Shown in pieces: positions 12,295-28,225 of a DNA stretch of 64,000 bases. The notes below the pieces were generated by a model. It made no database searches. It was given only the letters and a program-made list of their open reading frames with translations, and was not told the origin of the DNA. The number at the start of each line of letters is the position of its first letter. Positions within the stretch are counted from its first letter, which is position 1. This DNA comes from Tetragonia tetragonoides. Taxonomy: Eukaryota; Streptophyta; Magnoliopsida; Caryophyllales; Aizoaceae. The position numbers were made by a program, and so were the translations under genes. The DNA lies in the NCBI GenBank assembly GCA_038025085.1, contig CM076144.1, positions 1,054,001-1,118,000 of the forward strand, written 5' to 3'.

Positions 12295-13579
12295 ATGTCA
12301 CAGAGCTCATTTGTACCGATGGTGAAATTAACTTCAGCAATTCTAATGCTATTTCTCTTAGACACTCATATCGAAGCATCTCTTCAAGTAGGATTTTATC
12401 AAGATACATGTCCCTTTGCTGAAGATATAATTAAACAAGAAGTTACAAAAGCCTTTGTTCATGACAAAGGGATTGCTCCTGGACTTGTTAGGCAGCATTT
12501 CCATGATTGCTTTGTCAAGGTAAAACACAAACCATGCAAAAAGTTTCAAGTATGTTTAACACTTCTTTTCTCAATTGGGTTTTTTTTTTTTTTTTTGGAA
12601 GGGTTGTGATGGGTCAATCCTCATAGATTCAACCTCAACAAACAATGCCGAGAAGGAAGGTCCACCAAATGGAGTTACACTACGAGGATTCCAAGTTGTT
12701 GATAATGTTAAGGCCAAGCTCGAAGCTGCCTGTGAAGGGGTTGTGTCTTGTGCTGATATTCTTGCTTACGCTGCAAGGGATTCAGTAGTACTTGTAAGTA
12801 CATTTGATTGTCAAACTCATTTTTCTTCCCTTTGTAATCTTTTTCATTTACGGAATCATTATCCAGTATTTGCAAAGCTCTTCAATTTTTCTTGGAAACC
12901 AATGTAGACTGGAGGATTATACCGGGACGTACCAGGAGGAAGGAGAGATGGCAGAGTTTCAAAAGCATCAGAGACTGCAGATATCCCTCTTCCTACTTTC
13001 AACCTTGAGAAAATCACTCAGTTCTTTGCAAATAAAGGTTTAACCCAGGATGATATGGTTACCCTCCTAGGTAAAATCTCTCATTTCCTGGAAAACAAAA
13101 CAAACTCAATAAACAGACTCTCATAAATCATAATCTCTGACATAGATATGCATGTCAATGCAGGATCACACACAATTGGCCGCTCGCATTGCTTTACGTT
13201 AACTGACAGACTTTACGGAATCTCCAGGGTGAGCCAGGAACCCACCCTAAATCCCTTCTATGCACAGCTCCTGAAGCAACTGTGTCCGAGTGATGCACAA
13301 GGAGTTCTGAATCAAACCTTGGTTGTTTCCATGAACCAGAGTCCATTTCTTATGGACTCAAGCTATTATCGTAATCTTTTCCTCCATAATGGCCTTTTTA
13401 TCTCTGATCAGACCCTCCTGGACAACAAGAAAACCGCCAGCCAGGCTGCACTTTATGCAGCCAATGGCTTCGCTTGGCAGGCTGATTTCACTCGAGCAAT
13501 GATAAAGATGAGCCAACTCCAAGTCCTGACTGGAAATCAAGGAGAGATTCGAGCTAATTGTAGGGTGATTAATCCATAG
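12295..13579 (+). CDS. Class III secretory peroxidase, gene 1 of 3
   Basis: Exons 12295-12519, 12602-12793, 12908-13070 and 13164-13579 join to 331 aa, the normal length for the family. These plant haem peroxidases oxidise phenolics with H2O2 in the cell wall or vacuole, for example in lignin and suberin cross-linking and defence. An N-terminal hydrophobic signal peptide (about residues 8-29) is followed by the mature start [12 protein letters not shown]. The distal haem site RQHFHDCFV has Arg, Phe and His. Ca-binding and disulfide residues are in GCDGS. Exon 3 holds GGRRDGRVS. The proximal His is in [10 protein letters not shown]. The protein ends CRVINP. Intron phases 0, 0, 1 are identical in all three genes, so they are tandem duplicates. 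This copy is the most diverged: it reads [10 protein letters not shown] where the others have PMDP(V/G)SP. It is closest in style to 'peroxidase 5-like' proteins. Confidence 0.93.
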
Positions 13580-14977
13580 AGGAATCAGAAACTTGTCTGC
13601 ATAACAAGTCATCCACCTGCATTTGTTGTGAAGTTCTTGTGTTCTCTCATTATAGTATGGAGTTTGCTTGGAATTCTAAAGAAACTGATACGGATTTTCA
13701 GTTGTTGAGGTGGTACTACTGTAGTTACTAGTTAGTGATATATGTGTTTCCTAAATCCTAAGAGTTGAGTTTCTTAAGAGAAAAAGATATCTCATCTCAA
13801 GGATATATGTTTTCGTGTTGAACTGAAACCAAATTACAACAAATGAGGAACTTCCAGTAATAGTGATCCTTTCTCGAGTTAAACTCTATACTTGGTGATC
13901 TGTTCCTGACCTGTTATGTGTTCATAGAGTGTTATTGAAGATACAAAATGTCCAAAAATTGCAAAAATTTATGCACATAAGACTCGGAATCAGCAGCCGC
14001 GCGATGACAAAGATTCACCCAACACAGCGGCTGATCATGAAGCTTCAAAACTTAAAGCAACTAAAATCGATATAATTGCATTTGTCTTTCATGAACAAAT
14101 TCATTATCCTAAATGGCTCCCCAGACTCCACTTATAGATATAGTCTTATAGATATGCCCTTTAAGTAAGGAACCTTGACAAGCAAATTGCAATTTCTCTC
14201 TATGTTTCACCAAGTGGTGGTAGCCTTGCAGATTCAAGTTGGTCTAGAATCAGAGTCCCAAGTGCTTCTCACTCTGAACCTGAGAACCTGATTCGATCAT
14301 GCTGAGCCAACCATCGCGTAGTTTTAAAGGGGTAAAGGCTGCGTACATCTGACGAACTTTTGCCACAGTCACGGCCTCATGCATTGAGTTGCGTATTAAA
14401 AAGGATTTGTTAACTCTGAGATTTTTTTCTTTATCTTTTACCAAGTGCTAGTCTAGTAAACTCAAGTTAATTGAATTTGATTTGCTGAAGCAGATTAGTG
14501 CACAAAACAATGTGCTACAGTAGAGGGTTGAAGATTAGATAGAAGACAAAGTCGGCGAACGCACAGCAAAGAAACTAATCATTTTTAATATCAAATTCCA
14601 GCTACCATGCTTGACTAATTTCTTCCACTTCCAGTTAAAACACAGTGGACAGTAGACACTCCCTTATTAATCCGTTCCCTTAGCCACCTTATATGGGTCT
14701 CTATAGCATTATTAATGACATAGAATGCCAATAATGCTGTGCAAATGAGCCATAATCAATTAATTAATTGCAAACCTAACCAAATCTTAATCACTTTTTC
14801 TTCCTCTTGTCAGTAAAACTTCAAATCAATTATGAATTAACTACATAGTAAACGGCACTCCTAATGCCTTCTGATCTCATAAGGCACCGAACGAACAAGC
14901 ATTAAGATCATGTAACTTGGTTAGTGCTAGAACAAGATCATGCTCCAAAATATAATTTTATATAATTTCTGCTCGAC
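13580..14977. other. Intergenic spacer between peroxidase genes 1 and 2
   Basis: No coding region is supported. A fragment near 14325-14350 ('ggggtaaaggctgcgtacatctgac') again resembles the 3' part of an AU-like SINE. The rest is AT-rich spacer and the promoter of gene 2. Confidence 0.5.
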
Positions 14978-14984
14978 TATAAAG
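14978..14984 (+). promoter_or_regulatory. TATA box of peroxidase gene 2
   Basis: TATAAAG. With initiation ~30 bp downstream (about 15010), an upstream in-frame ATG at 15001 would lie outside the mRNA, which favours the ATG at 15049. Confidence 0.6.
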
Positions 14985-15048
14985 GCCGCTGCAATGGCGC
15001 ATGAGGTCTCCAAATAAATTAGAAAGGCAGTGTCAAAGAACAAAAACA

Positions 15049-17306
<2,258 letters not shown>

Positions 17307-19182
17307 CTAAACACATAAATGTTATGCTAAATATAGCTAAAGCAATAAAAAAAAAAAACTAGTAGCAAGTACAGTTTGGCTTTAGACTATAGTTTTAATA
17401 AAGATCATATGCAGCTTACTATTCTCTATGTTTTCTTAACTAGTGGCAAATTTCCTACTAATAACAACAACTGAGTGTTAAATTAGTTGAATTAGTTGTG
17501 CGAGTGTGCGCTCGATCAGCATCCATATATAAATGCTACAAAAGACAAGAACTACAAATTATTGCCTGTATTATGTCAGTTCAAGAAAAAAAAACAAAAA
17601 GAAACTACAACAAATTATACTAATACATTGCCTAAACCAAGTGGATATAATTAAACACCCCACATAAACAAAGACTAAGTAGAATGTGCCATAAACGGCA
17701 ACATTGAACTAGTTGCAAAAGTTTGAATAAGATTTGAGTATAATACAAGAGCATGGTGGTGATTAGTGACTGAGATAAGTACTGAATAATTCCACAGGAA
17801 ATAAATACAGTATTTGAGTTCGGTCACGTTGCATATCTTTTAGATATACTAATTAATAACACCACAGTTTAAACTACTTGACAGAGACGTTCTAGCAAAT
17901 AATTCTTCACTAGAACTAAGAATATTCTGCAAGTGACATAGACCTTCTAGCCAATCATGGTGGAAGTATCTTATCTCTTTGACATATATAGTCTCCATTG
18001 AGATTAACCTCCCAATTCAAATCAGTACTAATGAAGATTTACAGTGACAATGTCATATTACGGTTTGTCTTAGGAGCTCTCTAGGTCCAGAATAATAAGG
18101 AAGGTTATTACCAGAAATGCTTTTATGATTCTGGCTGAACAAGGCGGTCGAAGCAAGCCTGATGTTGAAGCCTAGCTCTCCGAAATGTTGGTTAAATGAG
18201 ACCACATAACTAAGTCGAACCAGCTCGATCAATGGATGTTTCACTACAGAAGTAGCATATAAAATCGATACGAGGACTGGAAGTTCCAACTTTCAACAAG
18301 CATAATAGCACAACACTACTGTATAAAGTACATTACAAACCATACATAAATACTACATATATGACAAGTAGTACAGTATATAAACTTCTGCTCTAATACT
18401 TCACCATAATAATAAGCTGCGTTCAAAATCCCTTTGTAAAATTCCAGCATATTGGAATGCAGATACAACATACATGATACATAGAACACACATAGAAGGC
18501 CAAAGCTACTTGCTCGCGCGGAGCAATTAGATGTCAATCTCAATGTATATTTTCACTGGTGCTATGGATTACTAGAGAGTTATGTTATCGTCATACACAA
18601 TTAGGTGGTGTTTACTTGGTTGCAATCAAATGCTCCCTGCAGAAAATAAGTGTTCAACTACCTCCAGCAAGTTGTTTTTGTTTTTTTGTTGGCAGAACAC
18701 CAAGTTCTAACAAGGAACACTGTATAGTACCGACATTCGAACTCCTCAATTTGCAAATAATGCCAGACATTTGCAAAGAATTTGGAGTACTAACAAGAGG
18801 GCTGCATAATATAAGGTTAATACACTGGCAGTTTTGTACTAATCTCCCCAAAATCAACGCAGTCAAGGATATTGGACCCATGATAAACCCCCTGGCCCCT
18901 GTCCAACCACTACCTTCGGCTTTGAATGCACTGCAAAGTCAATAGAAGCAGGCAATGCATATTGCATACATACATCAGCCAGCATATAGAGGTTCACAAA
19001 ACATGCATAATCTATAATCAAATCAATTAAGACAAATCAGTAATTGTCGATCGAATAGAATTCAAATTGTATCTTCTTTCTCCATGATTAATTAAACTAG
19101 GAAAAGTCATTATAATGCTGTATCACTAAGCAATAATTAAGATATTAATTAAATATCTTTTTATCATTCTATTCTCTTCCAC
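17307..19182. other. Intergenic spacer between peroxidase genes 2 and 3
   Basis: About 1.9 kb. A 128-codon plus-strand frame at 18559-18945 has no recognisable domain and no supporting splice or promoter signals. I see no gene or clear transposon. Confidence 0.5.
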
Positions 19183-19189
19183 TATAAAA
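19183..19189 (+). promoter_or_regulatory. TATA box of peroxidase gene 3
   Basis: TATAAAA 66 bp before the start codon at 19255. Confidence 0.6.
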
Positions 19190-19254
19190 TGGTTCAACTG
19201 TGTGCTTAAGTTATTCAAGCTAAGGCAAATAGAACAAAAAAAGTGTTAAGAAGA

Positions 19255-20743
19255 ATGAACTCCAAAATGCATGTTCATTATTCTTCTGTCAGTCTAGTGG
19301 TTCTGTTTTTGGTTTTCAGTAGTCTGAATGTTCAGCTTAAAGCTCAGCTTCAAGTAGGGTTCTACAGCCAATCATGCCCCTTAGCTGAATCCATTGTCAG
19401 AGAAGAGGTTATGAAAGGGTTTATGAGTGACAAAGGAATTGCTCCTGGTTTAGTCAGAATGCACTTTCATGATTGTTTTGTTAGAGTAAGTTTATCTTAA
19501 ACCTTTCATTTACTATACGAGTTTAATAAAGATAACTACAGTTATTAACTTCGAATCACACGCTAACTAGGATTATGTAAGGGGGAAAAGAAAACTGACG
19601 ACGCAATAGAATTAGTTCAGCAAGTCGAATGTGACAAGTCTTGGTCTTGTAAGTTGGAAAAATTAGTTCAGCAAGTCCAATGGGTTGCCAAGATTTCGTT
19701 GTTGTACTCGTCTACATTTTCATGCTGAGTTACATGAAGTAACTAGCTAGATAACCTTTCCTATGTTTTGTTTGTGTTTCAGGGTTGTGATGGATCAGTG
19801 CTTATCGACTCCACTTCCTTGAACACGGCTGAGAAAGATTCACCCGCGAACAACCCTAGCCTTCAAGGGTTCAATATCATCGACAATGCAAAGACTAGGC
19901 TTGAAGCTACATGCAAAGGGGTCGTATCATGTGCAGACATATTAGCTTTTGCAGCTAGAGATAGCTTGGTGATAGTAAGTTTGATCTCAAACGATATCTA
20001 AGTGCATGTTGTCACAAGCTATGCTTATAGCATATTAAGGGCTTTCTAAAACATAGAACTGATTTACACTGTTTGACCTCAGACTCGTGGGTGTACGTAT
20101 GTTGTTCCCGGTGGAAGAAGGGACGGCAGAGTCTCGCTGGCTTCAGAGGTGCTAAGTAATTTGCCCGCACCCACATTTGATGTTGCGCAGCTTACCAAGA
20201 ACTTTGATGACAAAGGCTTGACACAGGAAGAAATGGTCACTCTATCAGGTATGAGGCTCCTTCCCCGTCTATAAACGGATCATAAATATTGCCTAGAAGT
20301 CTGCTGTTGACAAAAGTCTGCTGTTGAATACAGGAGCTCATACAATTGGCCGGGCTCACTGCTCATCCTTCAACAACAGGCTATACAACTTCAATGGAAC
20401 AAACGGGCCAGATCCCACTTTGGATTCAAAATATGTAACACAGTTGCAGCAACAATGCCCACAAGGAAACAGTAACACAGACCCGGTGGTTCCAATGGAC
20501 CCTGGGAGCCCGTTCACCATTGATGTAGGCTACTACATCAATATCTTAAACAAACGCGGGTTGTTCACATCAGATCAGACCCTTATGACTGACTCTGCTA
20601 CGGCTAGCCAGGTGAATCAGAATGCAAGAAACGAGCTCCAGTGGCAGAGCAAGTTCACAGCGGCAATGGTCAAGATGGGTGGGATTGGTGTTCTCACTGG
20701 TACCAATGGAGAAATCAGAGCAAACTGTAAGGTAATCAATTAG
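19255..20743 (+). CDS. Class III secretory peroxidase, gene 3 of 3
   Basis: Exons 19255-19485, 19783-19974, 20083-20248 and 20334-20743 join to 332 aa. Exons 1, 2 and 3 have the same lengths as in gene 2 (231, 192, 166 nt). A signal peptide is followed by [13 protein letters not shown]. The distal site is [15 protein letters not shown], the proximal site AHTIGRAHC, and the protein ends CKVIN. In exon 3 the usual 'GG' before the substrate loop reads [16 protein letters not shown], adding a Cys next to the loop. Likely a secreted peroxidase 5-like enzyme. The ATG at 19255 is the first in frame; the frame upstream starts only with GTG. Confidence 0.94.
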
Positions 20744-21366
20744 AAGTGATGGATGTTCTTGTTGAAGGCAGGAGAGTTGAAGTGGTCCTGTAATAAACAA
20801 GGGTGCACCATGAACTAGTTCCGAGCTCCCTTATTGTTTGTAGTCAATCTCAAGTGTACTTACATTCAACCAATACCAATTAAACTCAACCGATGGCAAT
20901 TGTTCAATATCTATCCCATTGCAATTTTCATTAGATGCAAAGTCTGAAACAGATCGTGCAGCTTAATACAAGAAGGTAAGGAGAGAAATACATGCCCTAC
21001 TCTAGCTTGGATAGTTAACTGCAAATATAGGGCGACGACCCCCCCCCAAAAAAAAAAAACTGCAAAAAAAGAAGGCTGGTAGCCAGTTAGGCACAGCCGC
21101 ACAGCCCAGATGGCCAGCAAACCAACCCAAACACGCATAAAATCAATCAAAAATACTAGTAGATAACTGCCAATTTGCAGGGACAAAAACCACTCATTTT
21201 CTGTTATGCAAATCCAACTTTAAACAAAATGGCACCAATTCAAAAATGCATAACCTCAGCTTTCCAAAGCTCGTCTTGGATTGAAACAGGGGAGAAAAAA
21301 AGTAAAGCTAAGATGAATATAGTGCTCCTGGCAACCAGGAATGATTAACTAGATAAGATTGCCGAC
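20744..21366. other. Convergent 3' flanks of peroxidase gene 3 and the NAC alpha gene
   Basis: The 3' UTRs of two genes pointing at each other. A C run joined to an A run lies at 21040-21059. No additional gene is supported. Confidence 0.55.
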
Positions 21367-22886
<1,520 letters not shown>

Positions 22887-23220
22887 GATGAATTTTCTCT
22901 CTCCTCTGTGAAGAATCTGGTGAAGGGAATGTTGAGGGGCGGATGGTGTATTGAAGAAATGAAGATAAGTGGTGAAGCTAAAGAGAGACTGTGTTCTTTT
23001 GTGATTGGGGGAAATCAGGGCTTTGTGTAATTTTGGGCTTTTATGAACTCTAGTTTGCCTTGGGCTCAATTGGTGGGCTTTGACCAAATGTTTTTCTACG
23101 AGTATAACGATACTACTCCGTACTTTATGGTGCTATTGGCAGTCAATTAGATGTCCATGGGCCTTGCTAGTATGGGGCCTAGCACGTAAAAAACACCACG
23201 ACTTTGGGATAATTCGGCCC

Positions 23221-23634
23221 AGGGGTGTAGCCGAGGCGAATATTTAAAGGTTCGGGCTCGGTTTGGTGTAAACTTGTGGCTCAATTCGGGTTGGTTCGGC
23301 TCGATTGGGATTCAAACTCGTAATTATAAACCTTCTAAAAATTAGATCAATTAAAACATTTGTAATTGAATTTGATTATAAGTGATTATTTGCACGTTAT
23401 AAAATGGAAAAAAATCATATAAAAAAATAAAATTTTCGAATATTTGATGTTTTTATTCAGACATCGGAGAAAATCAAATCTAATGAGTTGATCTATAGTA
23501 GGTTCGAACTCGACTCAAAAGGCATTCAAGCCGGCTTGGACTAGGTTTGAACTTGGTTTGATCGAGCTTGAGTCGAGATTTGACTGAGTCGAGTCTGAGA
23601 GTTTACCGAATCGGCTCAACTTAGTTACATCCCT
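23221..23634. mobile_element. Degenerate hAT-like MITE
   Basis: Starts 'aggggtgtagccgagg' and ends so that its reverse complement reads 'agggatgtaactaagttgag'; these ends form an imperfect terminal inverted repeat of a common hAT-like MITE type. The interior is made of 'gagtcgag/gactcgac' motifs. No clear 8-bp target duplication remains. A second diverged copy of part of its interior follows directly at about 23655-23900 (shared 'gagttgatctayagtagg' and 'cttgagtcga'), so the region is a compound of two related elements. Confidence 0.45.
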
Positions 23635-24374
23635 ATTTCGACTTGGATATGAGGCATAAAATGAAAAAAAAAAAAAATAAAAATAATGAATTTTTACGAA
23701 TATTTAATGTTCTTATTCAAACAAATGGGAAACTCAAATCCAACGAGTTGATCTACAGTAGGCTCAAACTCGACTAGGAAGGTATTTGAACCGGCTCTGG
23801 TTTGACCAAGCTTGAGTCGACATTTGACTGAGCCGAGCCTGATAGTCATTTCGGTTGGGTCATTTCGGGTTTGAACATTTTTAAGTCGGGTCAGTTTTAG
23901 CCAACTCTACAAGCTAGTATGACAAGCTGTAGACCCTTGTCACCCCGCTTTTGTATAGAGTTCCTAAATTTACCAAAGGGATTTTGACTCTCAACACAAA
24001 GTTTATAAGCAAAAGCATTATACTGTAGTTTATAAACACCCCCACAGGCCACAATAAAATAGTTCATCAAAAGAAATAGCATCATTGAGAGTTGAGATTA
24101 TTGCAGCAGACATCTGATGATCTGAAATATGAAGGTATTGGTTACCAAAGTGTAGCAGTAGCTCTTAAGTTAACACATGACTACATGAGCAATACGCCAA
24201 TACCAGTAACATCTCTAGTTAATTACTGTGAACATATATTGACGAATGGGCTCAATATTGGGAATGATAAATGTCATTCTCTTCTTTGAATGTGAACATT
24301 ATTAATTCCCCAAACTTGAACATTATTAATCTCTCCATATTCTCGAAAACCCTCTTCATCTTCTCTGCTCTAAT

Positions 24375-24382
24375 TATAAATA
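24375..24382 (+). promoter_or_regulatory. TATA box of RIN13-like copy A
   Basis: TATAAATA 60 bp before the ATG at 24435. The same motif in the same setting (attataaatacat) precedes copy B, showing that the promoter was duplicated with the gene. Confidence 0.5.
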
Positions 24383-24434
24383 CATAATCAATGAAGGGTC
24401 TGCTCTAATCCCACACTACCCATCACAAATCACA

Positions 24435-25500
24435 ATGGCGTCGCCTGTTGATTTTTCATCTCAGTCTCTCTCTGAAAATGCTGCCAATGATCAAGAACAA
24501 GGAACAACAAATAAGGTTTTGAGCCTTACCATATGCCTCAAACCAGAAGATGATTTTCCTCATCCAAGGTACCTCTGTTTCAGATACCCTTTTGGAAAAA
24601 CATCTCATAAGAGACACTGCAAAAAGGTACTGTTTGTATAAAAAAATATTTATTTATTTATTTATTTATTATTTTTTTTTTTTCCTGTTTTATGATTTTG
24701 GTTTGATTTTAATTACTACAACTGTACAGTGCTATTGTTATGTCTGTGATGAAATTGCACCATGCAAAAAATGGAATAAGCCTCAACAGGGTCATTGTCA
24801 TGCTACTGTCAAGGACCAGAAATGGATACTAGAGAGGCAACTGATGAGGAAAAAAGTCCCTGCTAGTACACAATTCATGGTATGTATGTAATTATGTAAA
24901 TGCTATTAATCTTAAGGCTTTTGATAGGTTGAAGTTTAAGGTTGAAGGCTTTTGATACGATACGAAAATAGGAATTGTGATATTGGTTACTTATTATTAC
25001 TTTTGATAGTTAATGCAAATGGGGCGGCGGAGTAATATGTAATGGATATGGAGACTGGATACAGAATCCATAACAATGTAGACACCCATGATTATTCTGT
25101 TTCGCCCTACACTATCCTTCGCGAAGGCCTTCAACTTGCTTGGTGATGTCTTCAAGTACAGCTAGGATATATGTTGCGTGGTTTCTGGTTTGATTTCACC
25201 AATAAGGACGACACTACTATGAGTAGTACTAGTAGGAAATTTCATCTCCGTGTTAATCCTTCTTCGCCACTACATAATAATAATGATCGGGTTTGGGCTA
25301 TCTTGAAAGATGTCCAAGACTATTTGAACCGATCAGAATGGTTGATTGATGTGAAAAATTGTTCTTCATTTAAGGAGGAAGGTTGTGCCTTAGGAACTGC
25401 AGCAATGGGTGACTTTCGCGTGCAGGATAAGAAAGTCTATGACTTCTCTACACACCGGCCACTTACCTGCATATTTTATGGAGAGAGCTCTCAGTGTTGA
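24435..25500 (+). pseudogene. RIN13-like / RNase H-like gene, copy A, 3' half decayed
   Basis: Exons 1 (24435-24626) and 2 (24730-24879) are intact and encode the RIN13-type domain: PHPRYLCFRYPFGKTSHKRHC then CYCYVCDEIAPC and HCHAT. The third exon is broken. Its acceptor and the start of the RNase H-like domain are missing. The rest (about 25037-25470) aligns with copies B and C only with stop codons and a frameshift: GYGDW is followed by a stop, and LREGLQLAW is followed by TGA then CLQVQLGY. From 25171 an open stretch retains the last part (DYLNRSEWLIDVKN, FKEEGCAL). A short protein from exons 1-2 plus read-through into the intron is possible, but the full fusion cannot be made. Confidence 0.75.
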
Positions 25501-25678
25501 GACTAGTGCTGCTGCCCAGATTTTTGCTCCTTATTTGTCCGTCCAAGAGAGGAACTACTTTGCTGCTTAGTGATTACTACTACAACGCTACAAGATTATG
25601 TAATGTTATATGGCTCTTTAGACTACTTCAGTAAAGTGCTGATATCATATAGGAGTGTAGTACTCAGTCTTTGCTTTT

Positions 25679-25786
25679 GGATGTTTGGAATTTAAGCTTG
25701 TTATGTTGAACATCTTTGGAATTTAAGCTTGTTCACATCTTTGGAATTTAAGCTTGTTATGTTGAACATCTTTGGAATTTAAGGAC
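25679..25786. repeat. Short tandem repeat downstream of copy A
   Basis: Four head-to-tail copies of 'tttggaatttaagcttgtt(atgttgaac)atc', units about 23-34 bp. A single related copy lies at 27898 downstream of copy B, so the amplification happened after the two genes duplicated. Confidence 0.8.
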
Positions 25787-25790
25787 AATA

Positions 25791-26060
25791 CTCCCTCCGT
25801 CCCACAATATAAGTTGTTTAAGGTTTTTGCACACGAATTAAGGAAATTATTAAATAGTCTCAATTCTATCAAAAATAATTAAATTTGACTAATTTACACC
25901 TTGATTTTGTATTTAGCCAAAAAGTGAGTAATTAATAAGGTAATGTGAAATAAGGGTAGAATGGGCAAAAATAATAAATGCTTTGTTGGAACTCTAAAAT
26001 GACTTATAATATGGAAAAAACCAATTTTCTAGAACAAATTATATTGTGGGACGGAGGGAG
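25791..26060. mobile_element. Stowaway-type (Tc1/mariner) MITE
   Basis: Terminal inverted repeat CTCCCTCCGTCCCA...TGGGACGGAGGGAG, 270 bp long, AT-rich interior, flanked by the TA dinucleotide target duplication. These are diagnostic features of Stowaway MITEs. Confidence 0.95.
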
Positions 26061-26203
26061 TATTATTTATATTTCATGTTTACTACGTACTCTTGGTATT
26101 TTGTCTACTTGCACCACAATCAAGATTGTGTGATGGTGTTCAATCTGGTAAAAAAAAAAAACATGGTGGAACAAGTGTCACTTAGCCGGTTAGCTCTATG
26201 ATA

Positions 26204-26217
26204 TTTTCCCGCCAAAA
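26204..26217. promoter_or_regulatory. E2F-like site upstream of copy B (1)
   Basis: TTTTCCCGCCAAAA, containing the plant E2F core TTTCCCGC, about 470 bp before the copy B ATG. Binding is inferred from the motif only. Confidence 0.4.
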
Positions 26218-26259
26218 TAGAAAGTCGTTTTATCCATTGACTCAGCCTGTCCTTTTACA

Positions 26260-26273
26260 TTTTCCCGCCAAAA
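26260..26273. promoter_or_regulatory. E2F-like site upstream of copy B (2)
   Basis: A second identical TTTTCCCGCCAAAA, 56 bp after the first. Two such sites close together are unlikely in AT-rich DNA. Confidence 0.4.
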
Positions 26274-26624
26274 TAGGAAGTATGAATGGAGGTCGTATTG
26301 GTAGCCAAACTTTAAAGTCAAAGATGGTCATGGTGCATGCCGGTGGGTCCAGCACAGGTCGCACAGCGAGGCACAAGTTTGTCACACGGGCTAGAAGCCA
26401 AAAACTCTCTATTTCAAATCTACATGAAACTAGTTATATTTCCGTGCAATAATGCACGGCTTGTTTGTAGCAACCCCTATGAAAAAGGCGTTGGTATCAA
26501 CGTCTAACTCTTAAGTTGACACAGACATGAGCAGTAAAATTACATGTCTAGTTCATTTAATCTTGTTAACCTTCTACTTCTCAACTTCCTCCTCACCTGC
26601 TGTGTTCTAATTCAATGGTTCAAT

Positions 26625-26632
26625 TATAAATA
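26625..26632 (+). promoter_or_regulatory. TATA box of RIN13-like copy B
   Basis: TATAAATA 54 bp before the ATG at 26679, matching the arrangement at copy A. Confidence 0.55.
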
Positions 26633-26678
26633 CATCATCGAGTTGATTTCTCTAAGCCATTCCAATCCAATAATCGCA

Positions 26679-27569
26679 ATGGAGCCAGTTGATTTTTCCT
26701 CTCTGTCTCTCTCTGAAAATGCTGGCCATGATCAACGACACGAGACGAAGAAGGTTTTAAGCCTTTCCATATGCCTCAAACCAGAGGATGATGTTCTACA
26801 TCCAAGGCACCTCTGCTTTAGATACCCTTTCAGAAAAACATCTCCTAAGAAACACTGCAAAAAGGTACTATACATACATGAAAATTTTTCATCTCTTTTC
26901 TTATTTGTTTCATGACTTTGGTTTTATTTTATTACTACTGTATGTACAGTGCTATTGCTATGTTTGTGATGAACTTGCTCCTTGCAAGAAATGGAACAAG
27001 CCTCAAGATCAGGGGCATTGTCATGCTACTCACAACGACGAGAAATGGAGATTACAGAGACAACTGATGAAGAAGAAAGTCCCTCCTAATACCCTCATCA
27101 AGGTATATGGAAGTGTCAATATCAAGTATTCTTAATTGACATTTGAGAAGAATTAGCACATGAATTTGGACTATGATGGGCTAATTACTTTTAAGTGCAG
27201 GTTCATCACAAGCTTAATGTGACCTTTATGTGGCCTCCTGGTGAACCACTAGTTCATGGAGGTACTGGTGCAGTAATAACAGACAGCTATGGAGATTGGA
27301 TCGCGGGGTTTACCATTCGCATATATAACAATGGGAACATCGACGTTCCACCCTTGATCGCCCTCCATGAAGGCCTTCATCTTGCATGGTCACAAGGATT
27401 CCGATGCCTTGAAGTTCGATTGGGTTTGGTGTTCCACGGTTTTATGTCTAAACATTTCACCAAGGACGCCGTGACTAGGAAATTCCGTCTCTGTGTTAGT
27501 CCTTCCGAGTTTGATCATCAGATTTGGGTTCTCTTGAAAATAGTTGAGAATTACTTTAACCGCGAATGA
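26679..27569 (+). CDS. RIN13-like / RNase H-like fusion, copy B (truncated by stop)
   Basis: Exons 26679-26864, 26950-27102 and 27201-27569 give 235 aa. Exons 1-2 carry the RIN13-type Cys/His domain (CLKPEDDVLHPRHLC, then CYCYVCDELAPC and HCHAT). Exon 3 looks like the plant RNase H (RVT_3) fold: GTGAVITDSYGDWIAGF, then LIALHEGLHLAWSQGF and CLEVRLG. The usual acidic active-site residues are missing: LNVTF replaces LNVDG, PPLIAL replaces AELxAL, and EVRLG replaces EVxxDS. At 27567 the codon TGG seen in copy C (NRDW) is TGA, ending the protein early. The old frame stays open to 27800 (VKDCVSFKEDSCAF to the end), so the stop looks recent. Function unknown. RIN13 of Arabidopsis is known as a regulator of the RPM1 immune receptor; a defence role here is only inference. 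Confidence 0.7.
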
Positions 27570-27800
27570 TTCATATATGTGAAAGATTGTGTGTCCTTTA
27601 AAGAGGACTCTTGTGCTTTTGCATTAGCATCAATGGCCAAGTCCCTAGTGCAGGATAAAAAAGTGTACGACTTTTCGACACCAGTCCAAGATCTTGGTTC
27701 AAATCAGTTTATCCCAACTTCAGCTCTTAAAAAGGTAGCTCACGACATACAGATCAATGCGCCGAATGAGGTTAAGTCACAGTATTTCTCCAGGGATTAG
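27570..27800 (+). pseudogene. Separated C-terminal part of copy B
   Basis: In frame with copy B after its premature TGA. It encodes YVKDCVSFKEDSCAFALASM and a tail that matches copy C in the first part (VKDC, then the Glu/Cys/Ala pattern of the last RNase H helix) but differs at the very end. No start signal of its own is convincing. Confidence 0.6.
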
Positions 27801-28150
27801 ACGAAGTACTTTGGGTTCACTTAGTGACTACCACAAGATTATGTTTGTTACTAATGTTATATTGCTCTTAATTAGTGACATAAGTGATACCCTTTGCTTT
27901 GGAATTTAAGCTTGTTATGTTTTTGACATCCTGGATTTTAAGGATAGTACTCTTATTTCATTTTCAAATTAAAATCTTTATTTTATTTTTTTGGTTTAAT
28001 CACATGTTCAGTTAAGCCCTTTGGATCCAAGTTAATCATGTTCGCACGGGTTGGCTTGGCGTGAATGTTTCAAGATTATTTGACGGTGTTCGTTAGTTCA
28101 ATGGGTCAAACACAAGGGTGGAACAGGTGTCACTTTCTCACTCGTTGATG

Positions 28151-28164
28151 TTTTCCCGCCTAAA
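28151..28164. promoter_or_regulatory. E2F-like site between copies B and C (1)
   Basis: TTTTCCCGCCTAAA, one base different from the sites upstream of copy B, in a homologous stretch of flanking DNA. Confidence 0.3.
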
Positions 28165-28225
28165 TGCTCCTCCTAAGTAAGAGAAAGTCTATTTAATTTC
28201 CATTGACTCTGCTTGACCTTTGATA

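Noticed and set aside
18559..18945. Possible small gene between peroxidases 2 and 3
   Set aside because: No domain, no promoter or splice support, and the opposite strand is equally open.
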